From positions 10,350-74,349 of the forward strand of contig CAMJAG010000001.1 of NCBI GenBank assembly GCA_946403545.1: 64,000 nt of DNA, given 5' to 3'. The notes under the pieces were generated by a model, which had not been told where the DNA came from, did no database searches, and saw only the letters and a program-made list of their open reading frames with translations. This document shows positions 1 to 8,876 of this stretch, piece after piece. A program made the translations under genes and the position numbers. The DNA is from an uncultured Caryophanales bacterium. GTDB lineage: Bacteria; Bacillota_I; Bacilli_A; RFN20; CAG-826. Each line of letters opens with the position of its first letter. Positions within the stretch are counted from its first letter, which is position 1.

Positions 1-1726
1 AGATTTGGAATGCGTTCTTATTCTTAACTGCACTTGAATCCATATAGAGTTGGTAAACAGCCATTTCCATATCTGCTTTATAGTCAAATTCGCCACAATA
101 TGGATTTCTACTACCACCAGATTTATGTGTATTATCGAGTTTCATAGCTTCGTCTTTATTGACTACACTTTGATCCCAATAATAGTAAAGTTGTGTATAA
201 ACATCGTAGTTATTGAAGTCTTCGATACAACCGTTTTCACTAACTACTCTTGTTCTTGAATCGACAATATCATCAATCTTAATAACTTCTAAATCTTTAA
301 TAGAAATAGAACCTGTGGAATAGTTATCTGCTAAACCAATGTTGAACTTTTGAATGAAGTAGAATTGTTTAGCACCATCACCAGTCATATAGTCTGTTCT
401 TTGGAACGCTTTTAGTGGGATAACTAATTCTTTATATTCATCTCTTCCAAAGTATGTGAAGGAGATCTTGAATTGCCATCTATCGTTATCTTCTTCTAAG
501 ATTCTGAAATAAAACATTGCATTAGTAGCGGAGCCAGTGATTTTGACTTTCATTCTAACAGCGTCGCCTTGTACAAAGTACTTATAGACATTAACGTTTT
601 GGAAACCATAGCCATTGAAACCATTTGGATTTGTTTCAGCGTTTTTCGCTACGTATCCTAAAGTTAATTCAGTTCCATCTTCAGAAATAGTTTTATCGAA
701 GTTGAAGTTTTCATAAGTCCAATCTTTCATATCTGTACTTCTGAAATCCATCTTCTTCATAAACATATGTTCATAGTTTTCGTATTTAACCGCTTTGATA
801 TTGGAGAATAAGCAAATTCCATCCCCAAATGTTCTTTCGAAAACTATTTCAAAATATCTAATATGTTCCCAGTCAAATCTTCTATTAAAGACGTTTCCAC
901 CAGCAGTTCTAAGTTCAAATTCATCATATTTCATTAAGATAGTTTGTTTTGCGTTATTTGAAATTTGAACTTGTTTATGCCAATATTCACCATCATAGTC
1001 TAAAACACGAACTAGAACAGTTGCGTCATGACCTGAATAATAGAAATTGAAATAGAAACTATCTGTACCATAAAGTTCTCTATCTTCTGTCTTTGTAATA
1101 ACAATCCAACCATCACTCTTAGCGATGCCTTGGCTTGTATGTTCTTTATCAAAAACAATTGCTAAAGAATCTTTACCATTACCAAAGAAGTTACTTCTAT
1201 CAATAGAGATATTTGCATAACTTCCTTCTTTATGTAATACCCAGTCTTGTTCATCTTCAATTGTGATTGGGATTTCATCAATCTTAGCGGATTCATAGAA
1301 GAAATTTCTATCCGTTTTAGATTTTTTAGTGTGATCTTTATTAACCGCAGTTACTCTCCAATAGTAAAGAATATCTTTCTTTGGAAGAACATAAGTTAAA
1401 TCAAATTTGTTGTTACTTAAATTAGATTCTCTAACATAAACTTCATCAGGATCATCTGATAAGAAGTTAAGTGTGCTAGCGATTTCTAATTGATAATAAT
1501 CTGCATTTGGACAAGCTTCCCAAGTAAAGGAAAATCCTTCGCCTGTAGAGAAACCATTTTCAGGTCCAACAAGATTAAAGTCTGCAATTTCCCCTGTTTT
1601 TCTTGGGTGAACTGCACTGTGAGTTGGATATGAAGTGTTATCAATAGATACTGATTCACTAGGCTCAGCTCCACATCCAGTAAGCAATAAAGGTAAAAGT
1701 AAGAAGCCTAAAAATCTCTTTTTCAT
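1..1726 (-). CDS. Carbohydrate-binding surface lipoprotein (3' end outside window)
   Basis: The frame is open from the ATG at 1726 to the left edge, so about 575 residues are visible and the C-terminus is missing. It begins MKKRFLGFLLLPLLLLTGC, a lipoprotein signal with cleavage before Cys19. Residues about 45-115 look like a fibronectin-III-type domain (ILYYWRVTAVN). Two beta-rich jelly-roll-like modules follow, resembling CBM11 or CBM4/9-type carbohydrate-binding domains; no catalytic motif was seen. It starts one base after the stop of the glycosidase gene and is the last visible gene of the LacI-GH130-transporter operon. I infer a surface glycan-binding protein, or the binding part of an enzyme whose catalytic domain lies outside the window. 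Confidence 0.8.
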   Translation of the reverse strand, partial: MKKRFLGFLLLPLLLTGCGAEPSESVSIDNTSYPTHSAVHPRKTGEIADFNLVGPENGFSTGEGFSFTWEACPNADYYQLEIASTLNFLSDDPDEVYVRESNLSNNKFDLTYVLPKKDILYYWRVTAVNKDHTKKSKTDRNFFYESAKIDEIPITIEDEQDWVLHKEGSYANISIDRSNFFGNGKDSLAIVFDKEHTSQGIAKSDGWIVITKTEDRELYGTDSFYFNFYYSGHDATVLVRVLDYDGEYWHKQVQISNNAKQTILMKYDEFELRTAGGNVFNRRFDWEHIRYFEIVFERTFGDGICLFSNIKAVKYENYEHMFMKKMDFRSTDMKDWTYENFNFDKTISEDGTELTLGYVAKNAETNPNGFNGYGFQNVNVYKYFVQGDAVRMKVKITGSATNAMFYFRILEEDNDRWQFKISFTYFGRDEYKELVIPLKAFQRTDYMTGDGAKQFYFIQKFNIGLADNYSTGSISIKDLEVIKIDDIVDSRTRVVSENGCIEDFNNYDVYTQLYYYWDQSVVNKDEAMKLDNTHKSGGSRNPYCGEFDYKADMEMAVYQLYMDSSAVKNKNAFQI

Positions 1727-1727
1727 A

Positions 1728-3275
1728 TTAAAGCTCCTTACTAGAGAGAATTACCATTGTAGAAGTTGGTACTTCGATTTCAATCTTATCGTTTAAGGAT
1801 GCATCTAAGACCATATTTTCTCTCACGAAACCATCATCGCCGAGTTTTAATTCGTTTTCGTTATAAATGTAGACGTAGACTTTTCCAGAATCTTGGAATT
1901 CTTCTCCAATTCTAAACGTCTTAGTAACAGTGAACATGCTTCTATTAATAGCAACAACACCTGCATAAGAATTACTTGGTCCAATAATGCCCATACTTCT
2001 AAAGTCTTTTGAAATACTTGGATCATTTAATCCAGAATCAATAACTTTAGAACCTGCTCGCATTAAGTTAGTTAATAAGACAGAGCTATGATACCAAGGT
2101 CTAAGTCTTTGTTTTGCAGCACTATCACTTCCTAAAGAGGAGAACATACCCCAACCTTTAGATGTCATTGTGCCATCATCGTTATAAATAAAGTGCATAC
2201 CATCATCAAAGTCCCAGTAAACAACACTAGAAACTCCAGAGATAACACTTTGAAGTGTATAATCTGCCATTCTTAAGCCATATGAGAAGTTAGCAATAAA
2301 TGCGTTAGAGTCAGTTGCGGCATCTTTACCATCATATAAACCTGCTTCCCAGATGTGTGGCATTCTTGAAACACCTAATTCACTATCGATACCTTTGATC
2401 TTTGTGAAGACTTGTTTTGTTCTTGTGATTAAGTCTCCTGTATCAATAATGATGTTTGGACAATATAAGTGATATCCATAGTCACCTACTTTTGCTTTGA
2501 GTTCCTCACTGTTAGCGATACCAGAGAAGTATTCATCTGTACCTTCAAAACCAGTGGTGTCACCACCAACGATTTTGATGTAGTTAAATCCTCTAGCGTC
2601 TAATTCAGCGCGAACATTCTTAACACCTTTAGACCATACTTCAAAAGTGTTTTTGAAGTTTTTACTTCTACCTTCAACACCTTTATAGTTAGGTTCGTTT
2701 GAATTAACGAAATATTTAATACATCTAATTCCTTGGAATTTGATGAGATATTCAAGCACATCAGCGGTCATTTTAGCCCATCTAGGATCACTTGTAACAT
2801 CCCCAAACATGTTATATTCATCTTTTCCTAAACTACCAGGAACATTCCAACATCCAAACGCTACTGTTATGTTATGATCATCACAATATTTAAGGACATC
2901 TATTGTGTTGTTCATAAGTTTATTTGAGAAGTTATATTCCCAAGTATCATCTGATTTGTCAGAGTTGTTTTTATCATCAAAATTGGTGATAAACCAGTCA
3001 TAGTTAAGCATGCATCTAGATACTTGAGGATTTAATCTGTCCATAATCTTTAATGAACGTTCCCAAGAACCAGATGAGAGTTTATCAGGGTCTTCATAAG
3101 TACCCCATTCAACACCTAAACCTTCGAAGTTATTCAAAACAATGTTTTCCTTTGTAAAGGTAACATCATCTAGATTTACTTCCTTAGATTTCACGTCGTT
3201 TTTTTGACAACCCATAATAGTGAAAAGACAAGAAGATAATATTCCAAAACTTAAAATTTTCTTTGTCTTTGTCAT
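1728..3275 (-). CDS. Clan GH-A glycoside hydrolase lipoprotein
   Basis: A 515-residue secreted lipoprotein (signal ending TIMGC, Cys23). The rest reads as a TIM-barrel glycosidase. NSNEPN near residue 194 fits the acid/base Glu at the end of strand 4 in clan GH-A, and HIWEAG near 310 fits the nucleophile Glu of strand 7. Aromatic residues that could line a substrate cleft (NYDWF, CWNVPGS) lie between. I cannot fix the family; GH39-, GH30- and GH5-like folds are all possible. It sits between the solute-binding protein (4-base gap) and the binding lipoprotein (1-base gap). The operon context suggests it cuts extracellular beta-mannan or a related glycan to oligosaccharides for import. Confidence 0.8.
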   Translation of the reverse strand: MTKTKKILSFGILSSCLFTIMGCQKNDVKSKEVNLDDVTFTKENIVLNNFEGLGVEWGTYEDPDKLSSGSWERSLKIMDRLNPQVSRCMLNYDWFITNFDDKNNSDKSDDTWEYNFSNKLMNNTIDVLKYCDDHNITVAFGCWNVPGSLGKDEYNMFGDVTSDPRWAKMTADVLEYLIKFQGIRCIKYFVNSNEPNYKGVEGRSKNFKNTFEVWSKGVKNVRAELDARGFNYIKIVGGDTTGFEGTDEYFSGIANSEELKAKVGDYGYHLYCPNIIIDTGDLITRTKQVFTKIKGIDSELGVSRMPHIWEAGLYDGKDAATDSNAFIANFSYGLRMADYTLQSVISGVSSVVYWDFDDGMHFIYNDDGTMTSKGWGMFSSLGSDSAAKQRLRPWYHSSVLLTNLMRAGSKVIDSGLNDPSISKDFRSMGIIGPSNSYAGVVAINRSMFTVTKTFRIGEEFQDSGKVYVYIYNENELKLGDDGFVRENMVLDASLNDKIEIEVPTSTMVILSSKEL

Positions 3276-3279
3276 AAAA

Positions 3280-4905
3280 TTATTTTCCTAACTTTTCGTT
3301 AATTTCTGCTAAAATCTTTGTCCAATTTGTGTTATTGAATTTTGCTTTATAAGCATCAATTGTAGAGTATTGACCGAATGCATATTTCATAGCATCAACG
3401 TTAGCGTCTGCTAAGATTGATTCTGTTTTGTCATTCTTTGTCTTTGTGGACATCCAAGAAATATCGCTTGGTTCTTTAACCACTCTTAATTGATTTGCGG
3501 CTTTAACTGTCTTCATTTCTTCAATCCAAGCGTTATGAAGATTGAATGTTTCCATATCTGTGAATGGGTCATATGCTTTTGTGTCATTACCTAATGTAGC
3601 CATATATCTTAGATATTTACCACCATTTGGTTTAGAACCATATTTACCATCTGAGCCTTTTTCCCAAGACATTGGATTGAGTTCGACTTTTCCATCGACC
3701 ATGTTCCAGTCATATCCTTCGATACCATAGATAGCAAACTTAGTGCCTTCATCAGAAAGTAAGTAATCAAGGATATCTAAGATTTTTTCCATCTTTGTAT
3801 CAGAGATGTTGTAGTTAAATAATGTAATTGAGAACCAGTTTTCAGTTCCTTCTAAAGCGAATTTACCATCCGGTCCTTTAACTTTAAGGAATGCAGTACC
3901 ATCGTCTAAATTGACGTATTTGTTACTTGTTTTGAATTCTTTTCTTAAAGTTAAGTAGTTTGCAAGAGAGAAGTTATCGTATAAAATTGCTGCTCTACCT
4001 GCTAAATATTCTTTATTAGCTTTACCATCATCAAAGTTGAATTGGTCTTGTGAGTAGTAATGGCTACTAACGAATTCTTTAGCAACTTCTAAGCCAGCGA
4101 TATAGCCATCAGATGTGAATGCGTTGATTGCTCTACCATTAGCGTCTTTTGTATAGCAGTGAGGAGCGTCTTTATAGAAGTTAGTAACAGAAGGGAATCC
4201 CCATCTTTCATCCACCATTGCGCATGCTTTATCAGTATTTGCAAAGTCTTTCTTTGTGATGTTTGTGGAAAATGCTGCTACTAATCTTTTGAATTCATCC
4301 CATGTGTACACGTCTCCTTCTTTATATACAGGTGTGTATCCAGCGGTATTCTTATTAGCTTCATCAATTGCTTTAGCCCAGTCTCTACGATAGACATAAG
4401 TGAAGTTTGAGAAGTCTTTTGTAGGATTAGAAATATCGTTAGCGATTGGAATACCATATAGTTTTCCATTAACTTTTAATGCATCAAGGTTAGAGATGTT
4501 ATCTAACATGGATTTTAAGTTAGGCCATTTAGATAAGTTATCAGGAAGTGCCTTAAACATTAAATTATCAACCCACTTTTCATAAGTTGAGCCGAAGTTA
4601 TACGCTTTTAAGTTGAATTGGATTGTATCTGCTAAGTTATTACCATTGATAGATGTGTTAACTTCTTGATCCCAATCTGTGTAACTGTAGTTACTTGCTT
4701 CAATCTTTACGTTAAATTTCTCATTAATCTTTTCTGTATAAACGTCTTCACCTTCCCAGTTATCGAAGTAGACGTTTTTTAGTTGTAAACGAAGACGACC
4801 TTCATTATCGTATTTATCTTCTCCGTTTTTTCCTCCACATGCAGTCATTCCTAATGTAAGGAACGCTACCATAGAACTTGCAAATATTAATTTAGTGTTT
4901 TTCAT
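3280..4905 (-). CDS. ABC transporter solute-binding lipoprotein, LplA type
   Basis: A 541-residue lipoprotein (signal ending LGMTAC, Cys23) of the large family-1 extracellular sugar-binding type that pairs with LplB/LplC permeases. The mature part has the usual two-lobe pattern, with DTIQFNL and YGIPIANDISN in the expected hinge region and many surface aromatics. It is followed upstream by the two permease genes, so the three form one importer. No ATPase is encoded here; such importers commonly share an MsmX-type ATPase encoded elsewhere. The likely ligand is the oligosaccharide phosphorolysed by the GH130 enzyme of the same operon. Confidence 0.93.
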   Translation of the reverse strand: MKNTKLIFASSMVAFLTLGMTACGGKNGEDKYDNEGRLRLQLKNVYFDNWEGEDVYTEKINEKFNVKIEASNYSYTDWDQEVNTSINGNNLADTIQFNLKAYNFGSTYEKWVDNLMFKALPDNLSKWPNLKSMLDNISNLDALKVNGKLYGIPIANDISNPTKDFSNFTYVYRRDWAKAIDEANKNTAGYTPVYKEGDVYTWDEFKRLVAAFSTNITKKDFANTDKACAMVDERWGFPSVTNFYKDAPHCYTKDANGRAINAFTSDGYIAGLEVAKEFVSSHYYSQDQFNFDDGKANKEYLAGRAAILYDNFSLANYLTLRKEFKTSNKYVNLDDGTAFLKVKGPDGKFALEGTENWFSITLFNYNISDTKMEKILDILDYLLSDEGTKFAIYGIEGYDWNMVDGKVELNPMSWEKGSDGKYGSKPNGGKYLRYMATLGNDTKAYDPFTDMETFNLHNAWIEEMKTVKAANQLRVVKEPSDISWMSTKTKNDKTESILADANVDAMKYAFGQYSTIDAYKAKFNNTNWTKILAEINEKLGK

Positions 4906-4922
4906 AAAATAACCTCCTTTTG

Positions 4923-5834
4923 TTATCCTTTAATAGCACCAACAACTATGCCTTTTACAAAGAATCTTTGTAAGAAAGGATAGAAACTCATCATAGGTAC
5001 AATAGTGAAGAAGATACTCGCCATTGTAAGACCTTCTGAATACCCTTCTCTTGCTTCAGGGTTTTCAATGTTCGATGAGACCTTTGCAATCATAGTTCGT
5101 AATACTTGTTGTAATGGCCATATCTTTCTATTGTCTGGAATGAATAACATAGCGTTATACCATGAGTTCCAGTTACCAACAGCGAAGAATAAGCCAATTG
5201 TTGCTAGCATTGGAAGTGAGAGTGGTAAGAAGATCTTAACGAAGATGATAATGTCATTAGCACCATCAATCTTTGCGGATTCTTCCATTTCCACTGGTAA
5301 GCTAGCAAAATAGTTACGCATTAATAACATATTAAATGTATCAATTGCGCCAGGAATGATCATAACCCAAATAGTGTTCATCATTCCTAAATCCCTAATT
5401 AAGTAATAGTAAGGAATCATTCCACCACCAAAGAACATAGTGACAAGAATCATATTCATTACTAAGTTTTTACCTGTCCAGTTATGTCTTGATAAAGCAT
5501 AGCCTGTAATAACGGTAAAGAATAATTGATATAAGGTACCACCAATAAGAAGAATCATTGTGATACCAAAGCCACTCCATAAGTTCTTATCAGCGAAAAC
5601 CTGTTTATAGCTAGATAAGTCTAATTGAGTAGGCCAGAGTAATAAGTCTGAATGTAAATATGCATCTTCAGTAGAAATAGAAATAACGAAAGCATTCCAG
5701 AATGGGAAGATAATTAATAATGCGTAAATACAAAGGATAACGCAGATAATTACATCTAAACCTTGAATCTTTCTATCTCTTGAAGAGCCTCTTGGTCTAA
5801 GAGGAAGACGCGCTAATTGTTGATATTTTTTCAT
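4923..5834 (-). CDS. Carbohydrate ABC permease, LplC/YtcP type
   Basis: A 303-residue inner-membrane permease with about six hydrophobic segments. The cytoplasmic EAA loop at residues about 184-206 contains EESAKIDGAN and ends FLPLS; it contacts the ATPase. The C-terminus ends RFFVKGIVVGAIKG, typical of LplC/YtcP permeases. The start lies two bases after the lplB-like stop, so translation is probably coupled. A well spaced AGGAGG lies before the following solute-binding gene, which is usually made in excess. Confidence 0.94.
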   Translation of the reverse strand: MKKYQQLARLPLRPRGSSRDRKIQGLDVIICVILCIYALLIIFPFWNAFVISISTEDAYLHSDLLLWPTQLDLSSYKQVFADKNLWSGFGITMILLIGGTLYQLFFTVITGYALSRHNWTGKNLVMNMILVTMFFGGGMIPYYYLIRDLGMMNTIWVMIIPGAIDTFNMLLMRNYFASLPVEMEESAKIDGANDIIIFVKIFLPLSLPMLATIGLFFAVGNWNSWYNAMLFIPDNRKIWPLQQVLRTMIAKVSSNIENPEAREGYSEGLTMASIFFTIVPMMSFYPFLQRFFVKGIVVGAIKG

Positions 5835-5836
5835 AA

Positions 5837-6778
5837 TTAGATAATTCCCCTTTCACCACAAGCTTTAGCAATTCTATCGACAGTGATAACAAGTGCAAAA
5901 CCAATTACTGATTTAAATAAACCAATAGCGGTACCTACACCAGCGGAATCACTACCAACAATTGCATGATAATAAATATAAGTGTCAATAATATTGACAT
6001 CTTCTCTAATAAGTGGGTTTCCTAAGTTAAGGATTTGGTCAAAACCAGCAGAAAGGACACCACCAACAGACATGATAAGTAGGAGAATCGCTGTTGGTTT
6101 GATTCCTGGCAAAGTAATGTGCCAAATCTTTTGTAAACGAGTCGCACCATCGATATCTGCGGCTTCGTATTGGTCTTGCGGGATACCCGCCATAGTGGCT
6201 AAGTAAATAATGCTTCCCCAGCCAGCTTCTTTCCAAATATCACTAGCGAAAACTAGTCCAAAGAAGAAGTTTTTATTCGCTAGGAAGTTCGTTCGGTCTC
6301 CTCCCATCGCCTTTATCAGCGAGTTAATCGCACCATTATATGCGAATAATGAGAAGACGAAACCTGAGACGACAACCCATGAAAGGAAGTGAGGGAAAGT
6401 AACGATTGTTTGAATTGTCTTCTTAGTCTTAATCATTCTTAATTCATTAAGTAATAAAGCAGTTGTAACTGCGCCTAAGAAACCAATAACAATCTTAACG
6501 GAACCAATGATGAGTGTATTTCTAAATGCTAACCAGAATTTTGGTTCTTCGAAGACTCTAACAAAGTTATCAAAGCCATTCCATGGCGAATTCCAAACAC
6601 CTAACCTAGGTTTAAAGTCTTTAAATGCCATTAAGACACCATACATTGGAACATAACAGAAGATGATATAGAAAACGATGGCAGGCAAAATCATGAGGAG
6701 TAAATATTTACTTCTCCAGAATTTGTTGCCGAATTTGACAAACACGTTATTTCTTCTTGAAATTGTCGTAAGTTCCAT
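5837..6778 (-). CDS. Carbohydrate ABC permease, LplB/YteP type
   Basis: A 313-residue membrane permease, the partner of the LplC-type gene. The EAA loop lies at residues about 204-226 (YEAADIDGAT, ending TLPGI). The N-terminus carries the first membrane segment at about 24-45. Together with the binding lipoprotein it forms an oligosaccharide importer. It begins five bases after the GH130 gene, in the order phosphorylase, permease, permease, binding protein. Confidence 0.94.
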   Translation of the reverse strand: MELTTISRRNNVFVKFGNKFWRSKYLLLMILPAIVFYIIFCYVPMYGVLMAFKDFKPRLGVWNSPWNGFDNFVRVFEEPKFWLAFRNTLIIGSVKIVIGFLGAVTTALLLNELRMIKTKKTIQTIVTFPHFLSWVVVSGFVFSLFAYNGAINSLIKAMGGDRTNFLANKNFFFGLVFASDIWKEAGWGSIIYLATMAGIPQDQYEAADIDGATRLQKIWHITLPGIKPTAILLLIMSVGGVLSAGFDQILNLGNPLIREDVNIIDTYIYYHAIVGSDSAGVGTAIGLFKSVIGFALVITVDRIAKACGERGII

Positions 6779-6783
6779 AAATC

Positions 6784-7767
6784 TTATCTTTCGTATTTAA
6801 GAATGTAATCGATGACTGTATCTATATCAGTGAATAATAATTCTGTAACTGTATCCGCCCCACCAGCGTAAATAGCAATTCTTCCTGTTTTAGCATCGGC
6901 TAAACATGAAACTGGGAACAAAACATTTGGTACATATCCACTAGTTTCATAGATTTTTTCAGGAGCTAATAGGAAATTGCCACATCTATGAAGTACTTTA
7001 CTTGGATCATCTCTATCTACGATTGCAGCACCGATAGAATAGACAAGACCAGAGCAAGTTAAGTTAGCACCATGGAAGAATACTAACCAACCTAAGTCAC
7101 ATTCAATAGGAGTTGGTCCAGCACCAATTTTAGTGCCACACCACCATTCCCATCCTTTTTCCATAACATGTCTATGATGTCCCCAATATTCCAAATCTTT
7201 AGAATAGCTAAGGAAGATATCACCGAATAATGTATGTCCTGAGTCACTTGGACGTGAGAACATAGCGTATTCTCCATTAATCTTTCTTGGGAATAAGACA
7301 CCATTTCTATTAAATGGAAGGAATGGATTATCAATTAATTCGAAGTTTTTGAAATCTTTAGTTTTGCCAATACCTAATGTTGGTCCATGATTTGCAGTGC
7401 AGAAGACAATATAATATGTGCCTTCAATTTCTACTAAACGAGGGTCGTATGCATATTCTAATTTGACTGGATTTCCATTTTTATCCTTGAAGACGATTGG
7501 GTCAACTTCAAAGTCAAAATGAATACCATCTTTAGAATGTCCAACAAAAAGGAATGGAATGCCATTTTTTGTGTCTGCTCTAAAAACACCAATGAATTCA
7601 CCCTTATATGCCATGACTGCACTGTTAAATACACGTGAAGCATTTGGGAATGGATTCATTTTAATAATAGGATTTTCAGAATATCTCCATATTGGACCAT
7701 CGTATCCTTCAGGACGAGGTTGATATGGCATGTTATTCAATTCATTTCCATAAATTTTGTGTTTCAT
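6784..7767 (-). CDS. GH130 beta-1,4-manno-oligosaccharide phosphorylase-like enzyme
   Basis: A 327-residue cytoplasmic protein of the five-bladed beta-propeller family GH130, which splits beta-mannosides with phosphate to give mannose 1-phosphate. Seen in the sequence: the N-terminal NPII element, FNSAVM and FRADT of the first blades, and YAYDPR with Asp108 as the expected proton donor. The length matches the shorter GH130 members. There is no signal peptide, consistent with acting on imported oligosaccharides. The subgroup, and so preference for mannobiose, longer chains or Man-GlcNAc, cannot be read safely here. It is the strongest clue that the operon handles beta-mannan. Confidence 0.9.
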   Translation of the reverse strand: MKHKIYGNELNNMPYQPRPEGYDGPIWRYSENPIIKMNPFPNASRVFNSAVMAYKGEFIGVFRADTKNGIPFLFVGHSKDGIHFDFEVDPIVFKDKNGNPVKLEYAYDPRLVEIEGTYYIVFCTANHGPTLGIGKTKDFKNFELIDNPFLPFNRNGVLFPRKINGEYAMFSRPSDSGHTLFGDIFLSYSKDLEYWGHHRHVMEKGWEWWCGTKIGAGPTPIECDLGWLVFFHGANLTCSGLVYSIGAAIVDRDDPSKVLHRCGNFLLAPEKIYETSGYVPNVLFPVSCLADAKTGRIAIYAGGADTVTELLFTDIDTVIDYILKYER

Positions 7768-7777
7768 ATTTAACTAC

Positions 7778-8785
7778 CTACTTTACTATTTCTCTATTCG
7801 ATTCTCTTTCAATAAAGTCACAACGAATGACTATTTGAGAATACGCAATTTGATGTGATTTGATGGAATTTGCAATGTATTTTGCTACTTCTTCTCCAAT
7901 TTCCTGTCTAGGAATATTGAATGTTGATAGTTTAGGAGTTACAAATTCACCAGTCCTGATGTTATCGAATCCAATAACTGAAATATCATCAGGAACTTTT
8001 TTATTTAATCTATTAATTGTCTTAATAGCGTTTAACGCAATGATGTCATTAGCGCATACAATCGCAGTAATTGGATTATTATTTAAGGCATTTACAAGCA
8101 TGTTTTCATCAGCGTAATCCTTTTTATCATTATTAAAAATAATGCTATAAGGAACTGCTTCATCTTTATGGGTTTCCATACAAGACATATATCCTTCGTG
8201 TCTTTCTCTGAAGGATGTACTATGAGAGTCACTACCATAGAAAGCAATGTCTCTATGTCCTTGCCTAATTAGTCTTTGTGTAGCTAAATAAGCACTGTCG
8301 TAATTGGAGAATTTAAACTGTGTTGCTTCGGAATAGAATGTTTTAGGATCTACGACGACTGTTGGTTTATTCTTACTAATTACAACATCCATAATTGACT
8401 TAGGAGTAACATGCATAATGATGTAAGCGCCACAAGAAGAGTCTTTAAGTTTTTTAAGAAGCGCATCATCAATCCTATCTTCTTCGAATACAAAATATTC
8501 CATGATGAGATTGTTTCTAGAAAGTGTGGAAGATATAGAGGTAATAATTGGTTGCCAGAAATCTTCTTTAAACAATATTCTTGATGAGCTAATCAAAAGA
8601 ACATGGCTACTAGATACCTTATAAGCTTTTAACTTAGAAGTGTCATAGCCTAACTCTGTAGCCTTCCTAATGATTTTCTCTCTAGTTTCATCAGAGACAT
8701 TGTTTTTGCCTCCCAATGCTCTAGAAACCAAACCTTTAGTAACGTTACATTCTAATGCGATTTGTTCTAATGTCGTTTTTTTCAT
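7778..8785 (-). CDS. LacI-family transcriptional regulator
   Basis: A 335-residue LacI/GalR protein. Residues 1-50 carry the helix-turn-helix (TLEQIALECNVTKGLVSRAL) and hinge helix; residues 60-335 form the periplasmic-binding-like effector domain (VIGFDNI, ITAIVCANDIIA). As first gene of the operon, ten bases ahead of GH130, it most likely regulates its own operon in response to an imported sugar. No clean LacI palindrome was seen just upstream, although GTTTAC/GTAAAC half-sites occur at 12186-12361 beside the neighbouring genes. Confidence 0.93.
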   Translation of the reverse strand: MKKTTLEQIALECNVTKGLVSRALGGKNNVSDETREKIIRKATELGYDTSKLKAYKVSSSHVLLISSSRILFKEDFWQPIITSISSTLSRNNLIMEYFVFEEDRIDDALLKKLKDSSCGAYIIMHVTPKSIMDVVISKNKPTVVVDPKTFYSEATQFKFSNYDSAYLATQRLIRQGHRDIAFYGSDSHSTSFRERHEGYMSCMETHKDEAVPYSIIFNNDKKDYADENMLVNALNNNPITAIVCANDIIALNAIKTINRLNKKVPDDISVIGFDNIRTGEFVTPKLSTFNIPRQEIGEEVAKYIANSIKSHQIAYSQIVIRCDFIERESNREIVK

Positions 8786-8826
8786 AATTTTTCTTTAATA
8801 ATATTTAATAAAATAATACGAGTATA

Positions 8827-8849
8827 GGAGGGGTAATAAATACCCCTCC
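8827..8849 (-). terminator. Hairpin between the surface lipoprotein gene and lacI
   Basis: A perfect inverted repeat, GGAGGGGTA / TACCCCTCC, with a 5-base loop lies 28 bases past the stop of the minus-strand 1062-residue gene and just before the lacI-type gene. There is no immediate U-run, only an AT-rich tract farther on. It may be a weak terminator or a leader hairpin that separates the two units. Confidence 0.6.
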
Positions 8850-8876
8850 ATGAATGAGTGTATATATGTGCAAGGA